Shown here in pieces: positions 1 through 8,146 of a stretch of 38,463 bases of DNA. The DNA is from Streptomyces phaeochromogenes (lineage in GTDB: Bacteria > Actinomycetota > Actinomycetes > Streptomycetales > Streptomycetaceae), in the NCBI RefSeq assembly GCF_001418655.1, contig NZ_LIQZ01000224.1, forward strand, positions 1 to 38,463, in the 5' to 3' direction. A program made the position numbers and the translations under genes. The notes under the pieces were generated by a model. That model saw only the letters and a program-made list of their open reading frames with translations, ran no database searches and had not been told where the DNA came from. The number at the start of each line of letters is the position of its first letter. Position 1 is the stretch's first letter.

Positions 1-1228
1 GCCCGGCCCCGTCCCCGGCCGTCAGCCAGGCCGCCGTCCGCGCCAACGTCGGCCGTACGAACCGTGTCCCGCCCTCGTCCAGCCCCTCCGTGACCGCGCG
101 CAGCACCCCGGCCGCCAGCAGATACCCCGTGCCGTGGTCGAGGGCCTGCGCGGGCAGCGCGCCGGGCCTCTCCTCTGCCCCCTCAAGGGCCGCGATGCCG
201 GTGGCCACCTGCACCAGGCTGTCGAACCCCCGTCGCCCGCCCCACGGCCCGTACGCTCCCCACGCCGACAACTGCCCCACCACGATCCCGGGCCGCCGCT
301 CGGCGAGCGCCTCCGCGGAGAGCCCGAACCGGTCCAGGGCGCCGGGGCGGTAGCCGGTCACGACGACGTCCGCCGAGGCGAGCAGTTCCTCGAAGACCTG
401 CCGGTCGTGGCGGCCGGCCGTCAGGTCCAGCGTGGCGGACCGCTTCCCGAAGCCGGTGTCCGTGTGCTGGTCGGCGAGTTCGGGCAGCCCCGGCGGGTCG
501 ACGCGCAGGACGTCCGCGCCGAGCAGTGCCAGGGTCCGGGTCGTGACGGGCCCGGCGATGACACGGGTGAGGTCGAGCACGCGCAGCCCCGCGGCGGGCG
601 ACAGCGGGTCACCGGCGAGCGGCGGGAGCCTCCGCGGGACGGCGGAGCCCAGTGCCCCGCGCTCGACGAGCGGCTGCCCGGCGACCGCCACCCCCTGCTC
701 GTGCCGTGCCCATTCCTCCGGAGTGCGCAGCGCGACGGCGAGGCCCCCGGCCGCGTACACCGCGTCCTCCACCTCCACGGCCGACCGCTCCGCCAGGCAC
801 CCGCCCACGGTCTCCACCGAGGCGTCGTCGGGCAGCCCCAGGGCGCCCAGCAGCCGCGCCCGGTGGTGCGGGTAGTTCGCGTGCGTGCGCACCCACCCGT
901 CCGCCGTCCGCCAGAACCGCGACAGGGGCGCGAAGGCGACCGGCGCCCGCCCGTCGACGAGGAGATGCCGCTCGCTCACGAACGCCGTGGCGACGGCCCC
1001 GTCGTCGACCCGCACCTCGGGCACCTCGGCGAGCCCCGCCCGCCGCGCGCCCAGTTCGGCGGCGGCCAGCGCGCACGCCCCCACACAGGCCCGCGCCAAC
1101 TCCCGTACGGGCAGCCGCGCTTCGAGCGCGCCGGACCGTACGACGGCCGACAACCGTGGGAGCAGCCCGGGATCCCCGCCGAGCGCGGTCCACGCGAACT
1201 CCGTGGTCGGTGCATCGGAATGCGTCAT
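1..1228 (-). CDS. Family III (CaiB/BaiF) CoA-transferase, C-terminus cut by window edge
   Basis: Reading leftwards from the ATG at 1228 gives an open frame of 409 codons that runs off the window, so the C-terminus is missing. Family III CoA-transferase marks are visible: GLRVLDLTRVIAGP at about residues 214-227, GADVLRVDPPG just after, the GKRSATLDL loop, RPGALDRFGL, a GAYGPWGG segment, and the probable catalytic Asp in ALDHGTGY (Asp364). These enzymes move CoA between acyl-CoA and free acids by way of an aspartyl-CoA intermediate. The layout is odd: the GLRVLDLTR motif normally sits near the N-terminus, but about 210 residues precede it here. They contain DGWVRTHANYPHHRARLL and AVALRTPEEWARHEQG, which resemble the C-terminal half of the family, so the order looks permuted or duplicated. 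Substrate unknown. A weak ribosome site makes the exact start uncertain. Confidence 0.85.
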   Translation of the reverse strand, partial: MTHSDAPTTEFAWTALGGDPGLLPRLSAVVRSGALEARLPVRELARACVGACALAAAELGARRAGLAEVPEVRVDDGAVATAFVSERHLLVDGRAPVAFAPLSRFWRTADGWVRTHANYPHHRARLLGALGLPDDASVETVGGCLAERSAVEVEDAVYAAGGLAVALRTPEEWARHEQGVAVAGQPLVERGALGSAVPRRLPPLAGDPLSPAAGLRVLDLTRVIAGPVTTRTLALLGADVLRVDPPGLPELADQHTDTGFGKRSATLDLTAGRHDRQVFEELLASADVVVTGYRPGALDRFGLSAEALAERRPGIVVGQLSAWGAYGPWGGRRGFDSLVQVATGIAALEGAEERPGALPAQALDHGTGYLLAAGVLRAVTEGLDEGGTRFVRPTLARTAAWLTAGDGAG

Positions 1229-1325
1229 ACAGGCACTATGCAGGGTGTACGCGATCAACATGGGACGCGGCCTCCGGCATGGGAGGCGGCATCCAGCAGG
1301 GGGCGCGGTGCCTCCGGACGCGCGA

Positions 1326-1355
1326 GAGCCGGGTGGCCCGTGGGCCACCCGGCTC
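1326..1355 (-). terminator. Hairpin terminator after the first subtilisin gene
   Basis: Arms GAGCCGGGTGGCCC (1326-1339) and GGGCCACCCGGCTC (1342-1355) are perfectly complementary. The hairpin lies about 60 bases past the stop codon of the leftward subtilisin gene. No clear T-run follows, as is usual in Streptomyces. Confidence 0.7.
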
Positions 1356-1381
1356 GACTCCTGAAGGAAGCTCAACTCCCG

Positions 1382-1419
1382 TCAGAGAGGCGTTACTTCC
1401 CTCAGAGAGGTGCTACTTC
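1382..1419. repeat. Tandem 20-base duplication spanning a stop codon
   Basis: TCAGAGAGGCGTTACTTC (1382-1399) and TCAGAGAGGTGCTACTTC (1402-1419) are tandem copies with a period of 20 bases and two mismatches. The second holds the last codons and TAG stop of the leftward subtilisin gene. The first carries the same end with TAA, just downstream of the real stop. Confidence 0.75.
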
Positions 1420-2957
1420 GTCACCGCGTCCAGTGCGTCGGCGGTGCCCCAGCCGTAGAAGCCGTTGTAGTTCTTCGGCCCCTCGCAGACCGCGTCGACC
1501 TTGCCGTCGCCGTCGATGTCGTACGGCTTGGTGCACGGCGTGGCGTCGGCCTCCGCGTACAGCAGGGCCTTCACCTTGGCCGCCGAGGCGTGCGGGTGCG
1601 TCGACTTGATGAGCGCGGCGACGCCCGCGACGTGCGGGGACGCCATCGACGTACCGGCCATGTAGCCCCAGGTGCCGCCGGGCAGCGGGCCGAGGATCAG
1701 GCCGCTGGTGGCCGGCGGGGCCGGGGTCTGGAAGCGCGTCGAGTCGCCGCCGGGGGCGGCGATGTCGATGACGCCCAGGCCGTGGTTGGAGAAGGACGAC
1801 TTGATGCCCTTGGCGCCGGTCGCCGCGACGGTGACGACACCCGGCAACTGGGTCGGGATGTCAAGGCATTCCGACGGGTCGATGACGCGCTCCGAAGGAG
1901 TCGAGTCGTTCGGCGAGACCGGGTCGGTGATCTCGTCGGCGGAGAGGTCGTAGTTCTCGTTGCCCGCCGCCGCGACGTTGACCGTGCCCTTCTTCTCCGC
2001 GTACTTCGTCGCCCGGCCGATGGCCTCGACGAGCGCCTTCTGGTCCGGGTCGTTCTTGCAGTTGAAGTACCAAGGGTCGGTGTAATAGCTGTTGTTCGTG
2101 ACGTCCACGCCGTGCGTCGCCGCCCACATGAAGCCGCAGACGACGGCCTCCGTGTAGAAGAAGCCGGCCGTCGTGGAGACCTTGATGCCGGAGACCTTCA
2201 CGCCCGGCGCGACACCCGTGACGCCGACGCCGTTCTTGGCGGCCGCGATCTCGCCCGCGACATGCGTGCCGTGCGGGCTCTCGGCGGCGCTCGGCCGCCA
2301 GGCCCCGTCGGTCGTGTCCGGCTTGCCCGACACGCAGTTGACCGACGCGTCGCGGTCGAAGTTCGGCGCGATGTCGGGGTGCGTGTCGTCGACGCCGGTG
2401 TCGATCACGGCGACGGTGACCTTCTTGCTGCCGAGCGTCTTCTCGTGCGCCTTGTCCGCCTTGATGGCGGGCAGATCCCACTGCAGCGGCTCCAACGGGT
2501 CCTGCCCGGCCGCCGCCTCGACGTCCGCGACCTGCTCCGAGGTGAGCACCTTGGGGGTGCCGACGTCGGTCGTGGACTGCGCGGGCAGCGGCGCCGTGCG
2601 CGTCGAGCCCGCCGATTCCACCCCGCGCACCTTGCGGATCGTCTTGGCGAAGTCGGCGTTCGACGAGTGGACGACGATCACGCCGATCTTGTCGTACGAC
2701 GTCACGATCGTGCCGCCGGCCCGGGCGATGGCCTTCTTCACCTGGGAGGAAGGGCCGTGCCCGGCGCGGACGTTGACGACGTAGCTCAGCGGGGTGGCCT
2801 CCGCCGAGATCTTCGCCGCCGCGTCGGCGACACCGGCCGAGTCGGGTGCCGGGGCCGCCGAGGCGCTGACGTTCGGCAGGAAGGCGAGAGCCGTCGCCAG
2901 GGCCATTCCCAGCGGGATGGCTATGACGCGGCGGGAGCGCGTCTGAGGCGCTGTCAT
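1413..2957 (-). CDS. Secreted S8 family subtilisin-like serine protease
   Basis: A 514-residue secreted protease. Residues 1-35 form a Sec signal peptide (RSRR, hydrophobic core, SASA). Residues about 57-122 resemble an inhibitor I9-type propeptide, which would fold the enzyme and be removed. The catalytic triad is visible: Asp186 in VAVIDTGVDDTHPD, His229 in SPHGTHVAGE, Ser437 in AGTSMASPHVAG, with oxyanion Asn333 in AAAGNEN. Near the C-terminus DIDGDGKVD (480-488) looks like an EF-hand-type calcium loop between Cys475 and Cys491. The neighbour upstream is a close paralog with the same layout, 62 bases away, so the pair arose by tandem duplication and may share a transcript. The start has a purine-rich ribosome site (GGAGACAGC). 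The natural substrate is not evident; extracellular protein breakdown or surface processing is inferred. Confidence 0.93.
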   Translation of the reverse strand: MTAPQTRSRRVIAIPLGMALATALAFLPNVSASAAPAPDSAGVADAAAKISAEATPLSYVVNVRAGHGPSSQVKKAIARAGGTIVTSYDKIGVIVVHSSNADFAKTIRKVRGVESAGSTRTAPLPAQSTTDVGTPKVLTSEQVADVEAAAGQDPLEPLQWDLPAIKADKAHEKTLGSKKVTVAVIDTGVDDTHPDIAPNFDRDASVNCVSGKPDTTDGAWRPSAAESPHGTHVAGEIAAAKNGVGVTGVAPGVKVSGIKVSTTAGFFYTEAVVCGFMWAATHGVDVTNNSYYTDPWYFNCKNDPDQKALVEAIGRATKYAEKKGTVNVAAAGNENYDLSADEITDPVSPNDSTPSERVIDPSECLDIPTQLPGVVTVAATGAKGIKSSFSNHGLGVIDIAAPGGDSTRFQTPAPPATSGLILGPLPGGTWGYMAGTSMASPHVAGVAALIKSTHPHASAAKVKALLYAEADATPCTKPYDIDGDGKVDAVCEGPKNYNGFYGWGTADALDAVTK

Positions 2958-3019
2958 GCTGTCTCCAGTTCGTTTCGCGAATACGTGCGGGCCGTGCGGG
3001 AAGTCCCGGGAAACGCGGG

Positions 3020-4546
3020 CTACTTGACCGCCTTCAGCGCGTTCACGATGCCGAAGCCGTAGAAGCCGTTGACACGCTTGCCGCCCTCACAGTTGGCGTC
3101 CTGCGTGCCGTTGCCGTCCTGGTCGTACGAGTCCGGGCAGCCCGGGTTGTCCGCCTGCGCCTTGAGCAGCGCCTGCAGCTGGGCGGGGCTCGCCCACGGG
3201 TGCTCGGACTTCAGCAGCGCGGCGACACCCGCGGCGTGCGGCGAGGCCATCGAGGTGCCCTGCAGGAAGCCGTACTGGTTGTTCGGCATCGTGGAGAGGA
3301 TGCGGCCGTTCTTCGACGGGGTGTCCGGGATCTGGTACAGCCGGTCACCACCGGGCGCGGCGATGTCGATGACACCCTTGCCGTACGTCGAGTAGTACGA
3401 CTTGAGGTTCTGCACGCCCGTCGCGCTCACCGTGACGATGCCCGGGAGCTGGGTCGGTACGTCGAAGCACTCGTGCGGGTCGATCGTGCGGCTGACCGGC
3501 GTCGAGTCGTCGGGGCTCGTGTCGTCGACGATCGCGTCCGAGTCCAGGTCGTGGTTGGAGTTGCCGGCCGACGCGAGGTGCAGGGTGCCCTTCTTCGTGG
3601 CGTACTGCTGGGCCCGGTTGACCGCGTCGACGATCGCCTTCTGGTCCGGGTCGTTCATGCAGTTGTAGAGCCACGGGTCCACGTAGTAGCTGTTGTTCGT
3701 GATCTCCACGCCGTGGTCGGCGGCGAACACGAAGGCGCAGACGACGCTCTCCGGGTAGAAGAGCCCGTTGTCCGGGTCGCTGACCTTGATGCCGGAGACC
3801 TTCACGCCGGGCGCGACACCGGCCACACCGATGCCGTTGCGGGCGGCGGCGATCTCACCGGCGACATGCGTGCCGTGGTAGTCCTCGGCGGTGTACGGAC
3901 GCCAGGCGCCCTCACTCGTGTCGGCCACGCCGCCCACGCAGTTGGCGGACTGCTTGGCGGAGAAGTTCGGGGCCAGGTCCGGGTGCGTGTCGTCGACACC
4001 CGTGTCGATCACGGCGACCGTGACCTTCTTGCTGCCCGGGTTGATCTTGGCTGCCTTGTCGGCGCCTATCGCGCGCAGGTCCCACTGGTCGGCCTCGAGG
4101 GGCTCGCTCTCCGGGGTGGCCGCGGCCTTCACCTTGGCGGCCTCGGCGGCCGACAGATAGTCGGCGGCGCCCTCGTCCGTCGTGCCCGCCGCGGTCAGCG
4201 GCGTCGTGCGGGTGGCACCGGCGGACTGCACACCGTGCGCGGTGCGTATCTGCGGGCCGAACTCCGGATTGGCGGAGTGGACGACTATGACGCCGATCTT
4301 GGCGTAGGTGGTGACGACCGTGCCGCCGGCCTTGGCTATCGCCTTCTTCACCGACTCGATGGTGCGGCGGTCGGTCTTCGTGTTGACCACGTACGCGAGG
4401 TTCGGGCCGTCCGCCGCCGTGACGGCGGGAGCCGACTGGGGGGCAGCCGCCGTGGCGACGCCCGGAATGAAACCGAGCGAGGCGGTGAGCGACAGAACAA
4501 CGGGCACGGCGAGGGCGAGACGGCGTCTGGAACGCAGATGAGCCAT
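3020..4546 (-). CDS. Secreted S8 family subtilisin-like serine protease (tandem paralog)
   Basis: 508 residues, with signal peptide 1-34 (RSRRRLALAVPVVLSLTAS then ATAAA), I9-like propeptide at about 49-115, and the S8 catalytic domain: Asp181 (VAVIDTGVDD), His224 (YHGTHVAGE), oxyanion Asn329 (SAGNS) and Ser432 (QGTSMASPHAAG). It aligns along its whole length with the downstream protease, including the C-terminal YDQDGNGTQD calcium-like loop (about 474-483) flanked by Cys470 and Cys486 and the final GFYGFG segment. The start ATG follows a purine-rich GGAGATCCC. A candidate promoter lies at 4631-4660, so this is probably the first gene of a two-protease unit. Function beyond secreted proteolysis cannot be read from the sequence. 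Confidence 0.93.
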   Translation of the reverse strand: MAHLRSRRRLALAVPVVLSLTASLGFIPGVATAAAPQSAPAVTAADGPNLAYVVNTKTDRRTIESVKKAIAKAGGTVVTTYAKIGVIVVHSANPEFGPQIRTAHGVQSAGATRTTPLTAAGTTDEGAADYLSAAEAAKVKAAATPESEPLEADQWDLRAIGADKAAKINPGSKKVTVAVIDTGVDDTHPDLAPNFSAKQSANCVGGVADTSEGAWRPYTAEDYHGTHVAGEIAAARNGIGVAGVAPGVKVSGIKVSDPDNGLFYPESVVCAFVFAADHGVEITNNSYYVDPWLYNCMNDPDQKAIVDAVNRAQQYATKKGTLHLASAGNSNHDLDSDAIVDDTSPDDSTPVSRTIDPHECFDVPTQLPGIVTVSATGVQNLKSYYSTYGKGVIDIAAPGGDRLYQIPDTPSKNGRILSTMPNNQYGFLQGTSMASPHAAGVAALLKSEHPWASPAQLQALLKAQADNPGCPDSYDQDGNGTQDANCEGGKRVNGFYGFGIVNALKAVK

Positions 4547-4630
4547 GGGATCTCCACATCATCCGGAAACGGAACCGGCCCGAACACAGGTGGTGCCCGG
4601 GCAGGTACATGACGGGGTGGTGCAGGCCCG

Positions 4631-4660
4631 AAGCTATCTCCCGTCGTCCCTGGCCAGCAA
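4631..4660 (-). promoter_or_regulatory. Candidate vegetative promoter for the subtilisin pair
   Basis: On the minus strand, -35 TTGCTG (4660-4655) and -10 TAGCTT (4636-4631) are separated by 18 bases. This fits the Streptomyces HrdB pattern and would give a leader of roughly 75-80 bases before the ATG at 4546. Confidence 0.45.
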
Positions 4661-4676
4661 TGACTTACGGGGATGT

Positions 4677-4706
4677 CTTCCGAAACGTCGGCCGCGACTT
4701 CCGAAA
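4677..4706. repeat. Two CTTCCGAAA repeats 21 bases apart, possible activator site
   Basis: CTTCCGAAA occurs at 4677-4685 and 4698-4706. The 21-base offset puts both on the same helix face. They lie just upstream of the candidate -35 of the leftward protease promoter, where an activator would bind. The protein is unknown. Confidence 0.4.
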
Positions 4707-4826
4707 TAAGTGACCGGAGTTGAACCGCTCCTCACGCGGCTCCGTGACGTTGAGCAGGGAGCACGAGCACGATCGAGCCCCCTGTCGGATCACGCCCGGG
4801 GCACCTAGCATCGCCACCCGGCCCAC

Positions 4827-4840
4827 GTGATCCACATCAC
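4827..4840. promoter_or_regulatory. Crp-like binding site upstream of the symporter operon
   Basis: GTGATCCACATCAC contains GTGA-N6-TCAC, the core of the cAMP-receptor-protein palindrome. It also fits the Streptomyces Crp pattern GTG-N6-G-N-CAC except for A in place of G. It lies about 100 bases before the preferred GTG start of the DUF485 gene. A TAGCAT at 4807-4812 could be a -10 just upstream of it. Confidence 0.45.
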
Positions 4841-4941
4841 CGTGAGGTCAGAAATCAGCCATGTCCGTACCCAGTCCGTCCCCCGATCCCCAAAGACCCC
4901 CGTCCAACGTCGCAACCGCACCCGCAACGCGAGGAGACTCC

Positions 4942-5298
4942 GTGGCCACCGACGCACCGCCCCCCTCGAAGGCCGAACCTCATTTCCCCACCACCGAGGA
5001 ATTCGTTGAGGTACAGGAGAGCGCCGAGTTCGGTGAACTGCGCCGCGCCCACCGCTCCTTCGCCTTCCCGCTGACCATCGGCTTCATCAGCTGGTACCTG
5101 CTGTACGTCCTGCTGTCGATCTACGCGGACGACTTCATGGGCACCAAGCTGTTCGGCAACATCAACGTCGCCTTCGTCCTGGGCCTCGCCCAGTTCCTCA
5201 CCACGTTCCTCATCGCCTGGTGGTACGAGCGGCACTCCTCGTCCAAGCTCGACCCCAAGGCCGAGGCGATCAAGTCCCGGATGGAGGGCGGCGCATGA
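4942..5298 (+). CDS. DUF485 small membrane protein, symporter partner
   Basis: A 118-residue DUF485 (YjcH-like) protein with two membrane helices at about 40-61 and 74-97 and charged ends. In many bacteria this family is encoded directly before an ActP-type sodium:solute symporter; here the stop overlaps the symporter start as ATGA, so the two are translationally coupled. The GTG at 4942 is chosen over an in-frame ATG at 4861. GAGGAG ends 5 bases before the GTG, whereas the ATG has no good ribosome site. Third-position GC between the two starts is only about 63% (17 of 27 codons), well below the coding norm here. The ATG would add 27 Pro/Ser-rich residues. The biochemical role of DUF485 is unknown; an accessory role for the transporter is inferred. 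Confidence 0.88.
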   Translation: MATDAPPPSKAEPHFPTTEEFVEVQESAEFGELRRAHRSFAFPLTIGFISWYLLYVLLSIYADDFMGTKLFGNINVAFVLGLAQFLTTFLIAWWYERHSSSKLDPKAEAIKSRMEGGA

Positions 5299-6938
5299 GC
5301 CCCGCGATCACTCAGGTCCACCTCGCGCAGGTGCAGCTCGCGGCGGGGGAGGCCAGCGAACACCGACCGCTGATCATCTCCCTGTTCGCGGTCTTCGTCG
5401 TCGCCACCCTCGTCATCACGGTGTGGGCGGGCCGGCAGACCAAGGACGCCGCCGACTTCTACGCCGGCGGCCGTCAGTTCAGCGCCTTCCAGAACGGCCT
5501 CGCGGTCTCCGGCGACTACATGTCCGCCGCCTCGTTCCTCGGCATCGCCGGCGCCATCGCCCTCTTCGGGTACGACGGCTTCCTGTACTCCATCGGCTTC
5601 CTGGTCGCCTGGCTGGTGGCCCTGCTCCTGGTCGCCGAGCCACTGCGCAACTCCGGCCGGTACACGATGGGCGACGTCCTCGCGTACCGCATGCGCCAGC
5701 GCCCGGTGCGTACGGCGGCCGGCACCTCCACGATCGTCGTCTCGATCTTCTACCTGCTGGCGCAGATGGCGGGCGCGGGCGTCCTGGTCTCGCTGCTGCT
5801 CGGCATCACCAGCGACGCGGGGAAGGTCGGCATCGTCGCCCTGGTCGGCGTCCTGATGATCGTGTACGTCACCATCGGCGGCATGAAGGGCACCACCTGG
5901 GTCCAGATGGTCAAGGCCGTGCTGCTCATCAGCGGCACCCTGCTCATCACCTTCCTGGTACTGCTCAAGTTCGACTTCAACATCTCCGACCTGCTCGGCA
6001 AGGCCGCCGAGAACAGCGGCGGCGGCGCGGCCTTCCTGGAGCCGGGCCTGAAGTACGGCCTCACCACCACGTCCAGCATCGACTTCATCTCGCTGGGCAT
6101 CGCCCTGGTGCTGGGCACCGCGGGCCTGCCGCACATCCTGATCCGCTTCTACACGGTGCCCAACGCCAAGGCCGCGCGTAAGTCCGTGAACTGGGCGATC
6201 GGCATCATCGGCGGCTTCTACCTGATGACCATCGCGCTCGGCTTCGGTGCGGCGGCCCTCATCTCCAAGGAAGAGATCGTCGCGTCCAACCCCGCGGGCA
6301 ACACGGCCGCGCCGCTGCTCGCCCTGCATCTGGGCGGCGTCGACTCGGCCTGGGGCGCGATCCTGCTCGCCACGATCTCGGCGGTGGCCTTCGCCACGAT
6401 CCTCGCGGTGGTCGCCGGTCTGACCCTGGCCTCGTCCTCGTCGTTCGCCCACGACATCTACGCGAACGTCATCAGGAAGGGCAAGGCCACCGAGAAGGAG
6501 GAGATCAACGCCGCCCGGTACGCCACCATCGGCATCGGTGTCGTCTCCATCGGCCTCGGCGCCCTGGCCCGCGACCTCAACGTCGCCGGTCTGGTCGCCC
6601 TCGCCTTCGCGGTCGCGGCCTCCGCCAACCTGCCGACGATCCTCTACAGCCTCTTCTGGAAGAAGTTCACCACCCAGGGCGCGCTGTGGTCGATCTACGG
6701 AGGCCTCACCACGGCGGTCGGCCTGGTGCTGTTCTCGCCGGTCGTCTCCGGCAAGGCCACCTCGATGTTCCCGGACGTCGACTTCCACTGGTTCCCCCTG
6801 GAGAACCCGGGCATCATCTCGATCCCGGCCGGCTTCCTGCTCGGCTGGCTCGGCACGGTCCTGTCCAAGGAGGAGCCGGACACCGGCAAGTACGCCGAAC
6901 TGGAGGTCCGCTCCCTCACCGGTACCGGAGCGCACTGA
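5295..6938 (+). CDS. Sodium:solute symporter, acetate (ActP) type
   Basis: A 547-residue integral membrane protein of the sodium:solute symporter family with about 13 hydrophobic helices. The early segment VWAGRQTKDAADFYAGGR followed by GLAVSGDYMSAASFLGIAG is the hallmark of ActP-type carboxylate symporters. The middle holds LGTAGLPHILIRFYTVPNAK, also typical of the ActP branch. It would import a short organic acid such as acetate with sodium. The ATG at 5295 overlaps the DUF485 stop; an earlier in-frame start would lie inside that gene. A Crp-like site upstream would fit carbon control. The substrate is inferred from family only. A strong hairpin follows 12 bases after the stop. Confidence 0.92.
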   Translation: MSPAITQVHLAQVQLAAGEASEHRPLIISLFAVFVVATLVITVWAGRQTKDAADFYAGGRQFSAFQNGLAVSGDYMSAASFLGIAGAIALFGYDGFLYSIGFLVAWLVALLLVAEPLRNSGRYTMGDVLAYRMRQRPVRTAAGTSTIVVSIFYLLAQMAGAGVLVSLLLGITSDAGKVGIVALVGVLMIVYVTIGGMKGTTWVQMVKAVLLISGTLLITFLVLLKFDFNISDLLGKAAENSGGGAAFLEPGLKYGLTTTSSIDFISLGIALVLGTAGLPHILIRFYTVPNAKAARKSVNWAIGIIGGFYLMTIALGFGAAALISKEEIVASNPAGNTAAPLLALHLGGVDSAWGAILLATISAVAFATILAVVAGLTLASSSSFAHDIYANVIRKGKATEKEEINAARYATIGIGVVSIGLGALARDLNVAGLVALAFAVAASANLPTILYSLFWKKFTTQGALWSIYGGLTTAVGLVLFSPVVSGKATSMFPDVDFHWFPLENPGIISIPAGFLLGWLGTVLSKEEPDTGKYAELEVRSLTGTGAH

Positions 6939-6950
6939 CCGTCCCGCCCG

Positions 6951-6984
6951 ACGGCCGCGTCGTAGATCCCTACGACGCGGCCGT
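6951..6984 (+). terminator. Perfect 15-bp hairpin terminator after the symporter
   Basis: ACGGCCGCGTCGTAG (6951-6965) and CTACGACGCGGCCGT (6970-6984) form a perfect stem with a 4-base loop. It begins 12 bases past the symporter stop and separates the operon from moaA. There is no T-run. Confidence 0.8.
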
Positions 6985-7128
6985 GGTGCGTCTCGTGGGA
7001 TCAGGGCCCGACTCGTTGTCGGTCCCGTCACGTAGGCTCGCTGGTATCGGATCGACTGATCGACCAACTGATCGACCGGATGTCTCTGCCGAGGTCCGTA
7101 CGGAAAGAGCTAGAGGGAGGGGGCCCAC

Positions 7129-8118
7129 GTGCTCATCGACACCTACGGCCGAGTGGCCACCGATCTGCGTGTCTCGCTGACCGACCGGTGCAACCTCCGG
7201 TGCACGTACTGCATGCCCGAGGAAGGCCTGCAGTGGCTGGCCAAGCCCGACCTGCTCACGGACGACGAGATCGTCCGACTCATCGAGATAGCGGTCACCC
7301 GGCTGGGCATCACCGAGGTCCGCTTCACCGGCGGCGAGCCCCTGCTGCGCCCCGGTCTCGTCGGCATAGTGGAGCGCGTGGCCGCCCTTGAGCCGCGCCC
7401 CCAGATGTCCCTGACGACGAACGGCATCGGCCTCAAGCGCACCGCGACCGCCCTGAAGGCGGCGGGCCTGGACCGGGTCAACGTCTCGCTGGACACCCTG
7501 CGCCCCGACGTCTTCAAGACCCTCACCCGCCGTGACCGCCACAAGGACGTCATCGAGGGCCTCGAAGCCGCCCGCGCCGCGGACCTGACCCCGGTCAAGG
7601 TCAACTCCGTACTGATGCCGGGACTGAACGAGAACGAGGCGCCCGACCTGCTCGCCTGGGCCGTGGAGCACGACTACGAACTGCGGTTCATCGAGCAGAT
7701 GCCCCTGGACGCGCAGCACGGCTGGAAGCGCGACGGCATGGTCACCGCCGGTGACATCCTCGCCTCACTGCGTACGCGCTTCGAGCTCACCGAGGAGGGG
7801 TCCGAGGAGCGCGGCTCGGCACCCGCCGAGCGGTGGGTCGTGGACGGGGGCCCGCACCGCGTCGGTGTGATCGCCTCCGTGACGCGCCCGTTCTGCTCGG
7901 CCTGCGACCGTACGAGGCTGACGGCCGACGGCCAGGTCCGCACCTGCCTCTTCGCGCGCGAGGAGACCGACCTGCGGGCCGCACTGCGCTCGGACGCGCC
8001 GGACGAGGAGATAGCCCGTATCTGGCGGCTCGCCATGTGGGGCAAGAAGGCGGGGGCGGGCCTGGACGACCCGACGTTCGTCCAGCCGGACCGGCCCATG
8101 TCCGCGATCGGTGGCTGA
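7129..8118 (+). CDS. moaA: GTP 3',8-cyclase MoaA (molybdenum cofactor synthesis)
   Basis: 329 residues. This radical SAM enzyme converts GTP to 3',8-cyclo-GTP, the first committed step of molybdopterin synthesis. The N-terminal CNLRCTYCMP gives the SAM cluster ligands Cys21, Cys25 and Cys28. The C-terminal cluster that binds GTP is given by Cys256, Cys259 (FCSACDRTRL) and Cys273 (RTCLF). The protein ends in Gly-Gly, which in MoaA is needed for activity. The FTGGEPLLRP motif is present. Length is normal. The GTG start follows a purine-rich GGGAGGGGG at 5 bases. It stands alone rather than in a moa cluster. The upstream leader has short repeats of ACTGATCGACC near 7053-7080. The convergent gene downstream ends only 28 bases away. 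Confidence 0.97.
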   Translation: MLIDTYGRVATDLRVSLTDRCNLRCTYCMPEEGLQWLAKPDLLTDDEIVRLIEIAVTRLGITEVRFTGGEPLLRPGLVGIVERVAALEPRPQMSLTTNGIGLKRTATALKAAGLDRVNVSLDTLRPDVFKTLTRRDRHKDVIEGLEAARAADLTPVKVNSVLMPGLNENEAPDLLAWAVEHDYELRFIEQMPLDAQHGWKRDGMVTAGDILASLRTRFELTEEGSEERGSAPAERWVVDGGPHRVGVIASVTRPFCSACDRTRLTADGQVRTCLFAREETDLRAALRSDAPDEEIARIWRLAMWGKKAGAGLDDPTFVQPDRPMSAIGG

Positions 8119-8146
8119 TCGCCCAGCCCTCCGAGGGGACGCTGCT

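Noticed and set aside
134..1609. Long plus-strand open frame opposite the CoA-transferase gene
   Set aside because: It is Arg/Pro-rich shadow sequence that crosses an intergenic region and a terminator. The minus-strand frame carries family motifs.
5121..7067. Long minus-strand frame opposite the symporter
   Set aside because: Composition (Gly/Asp/Arg-rich, no family motifs) is that of an antisense frame in GC-rich DNA; the plus strand encodes a clear symporter.
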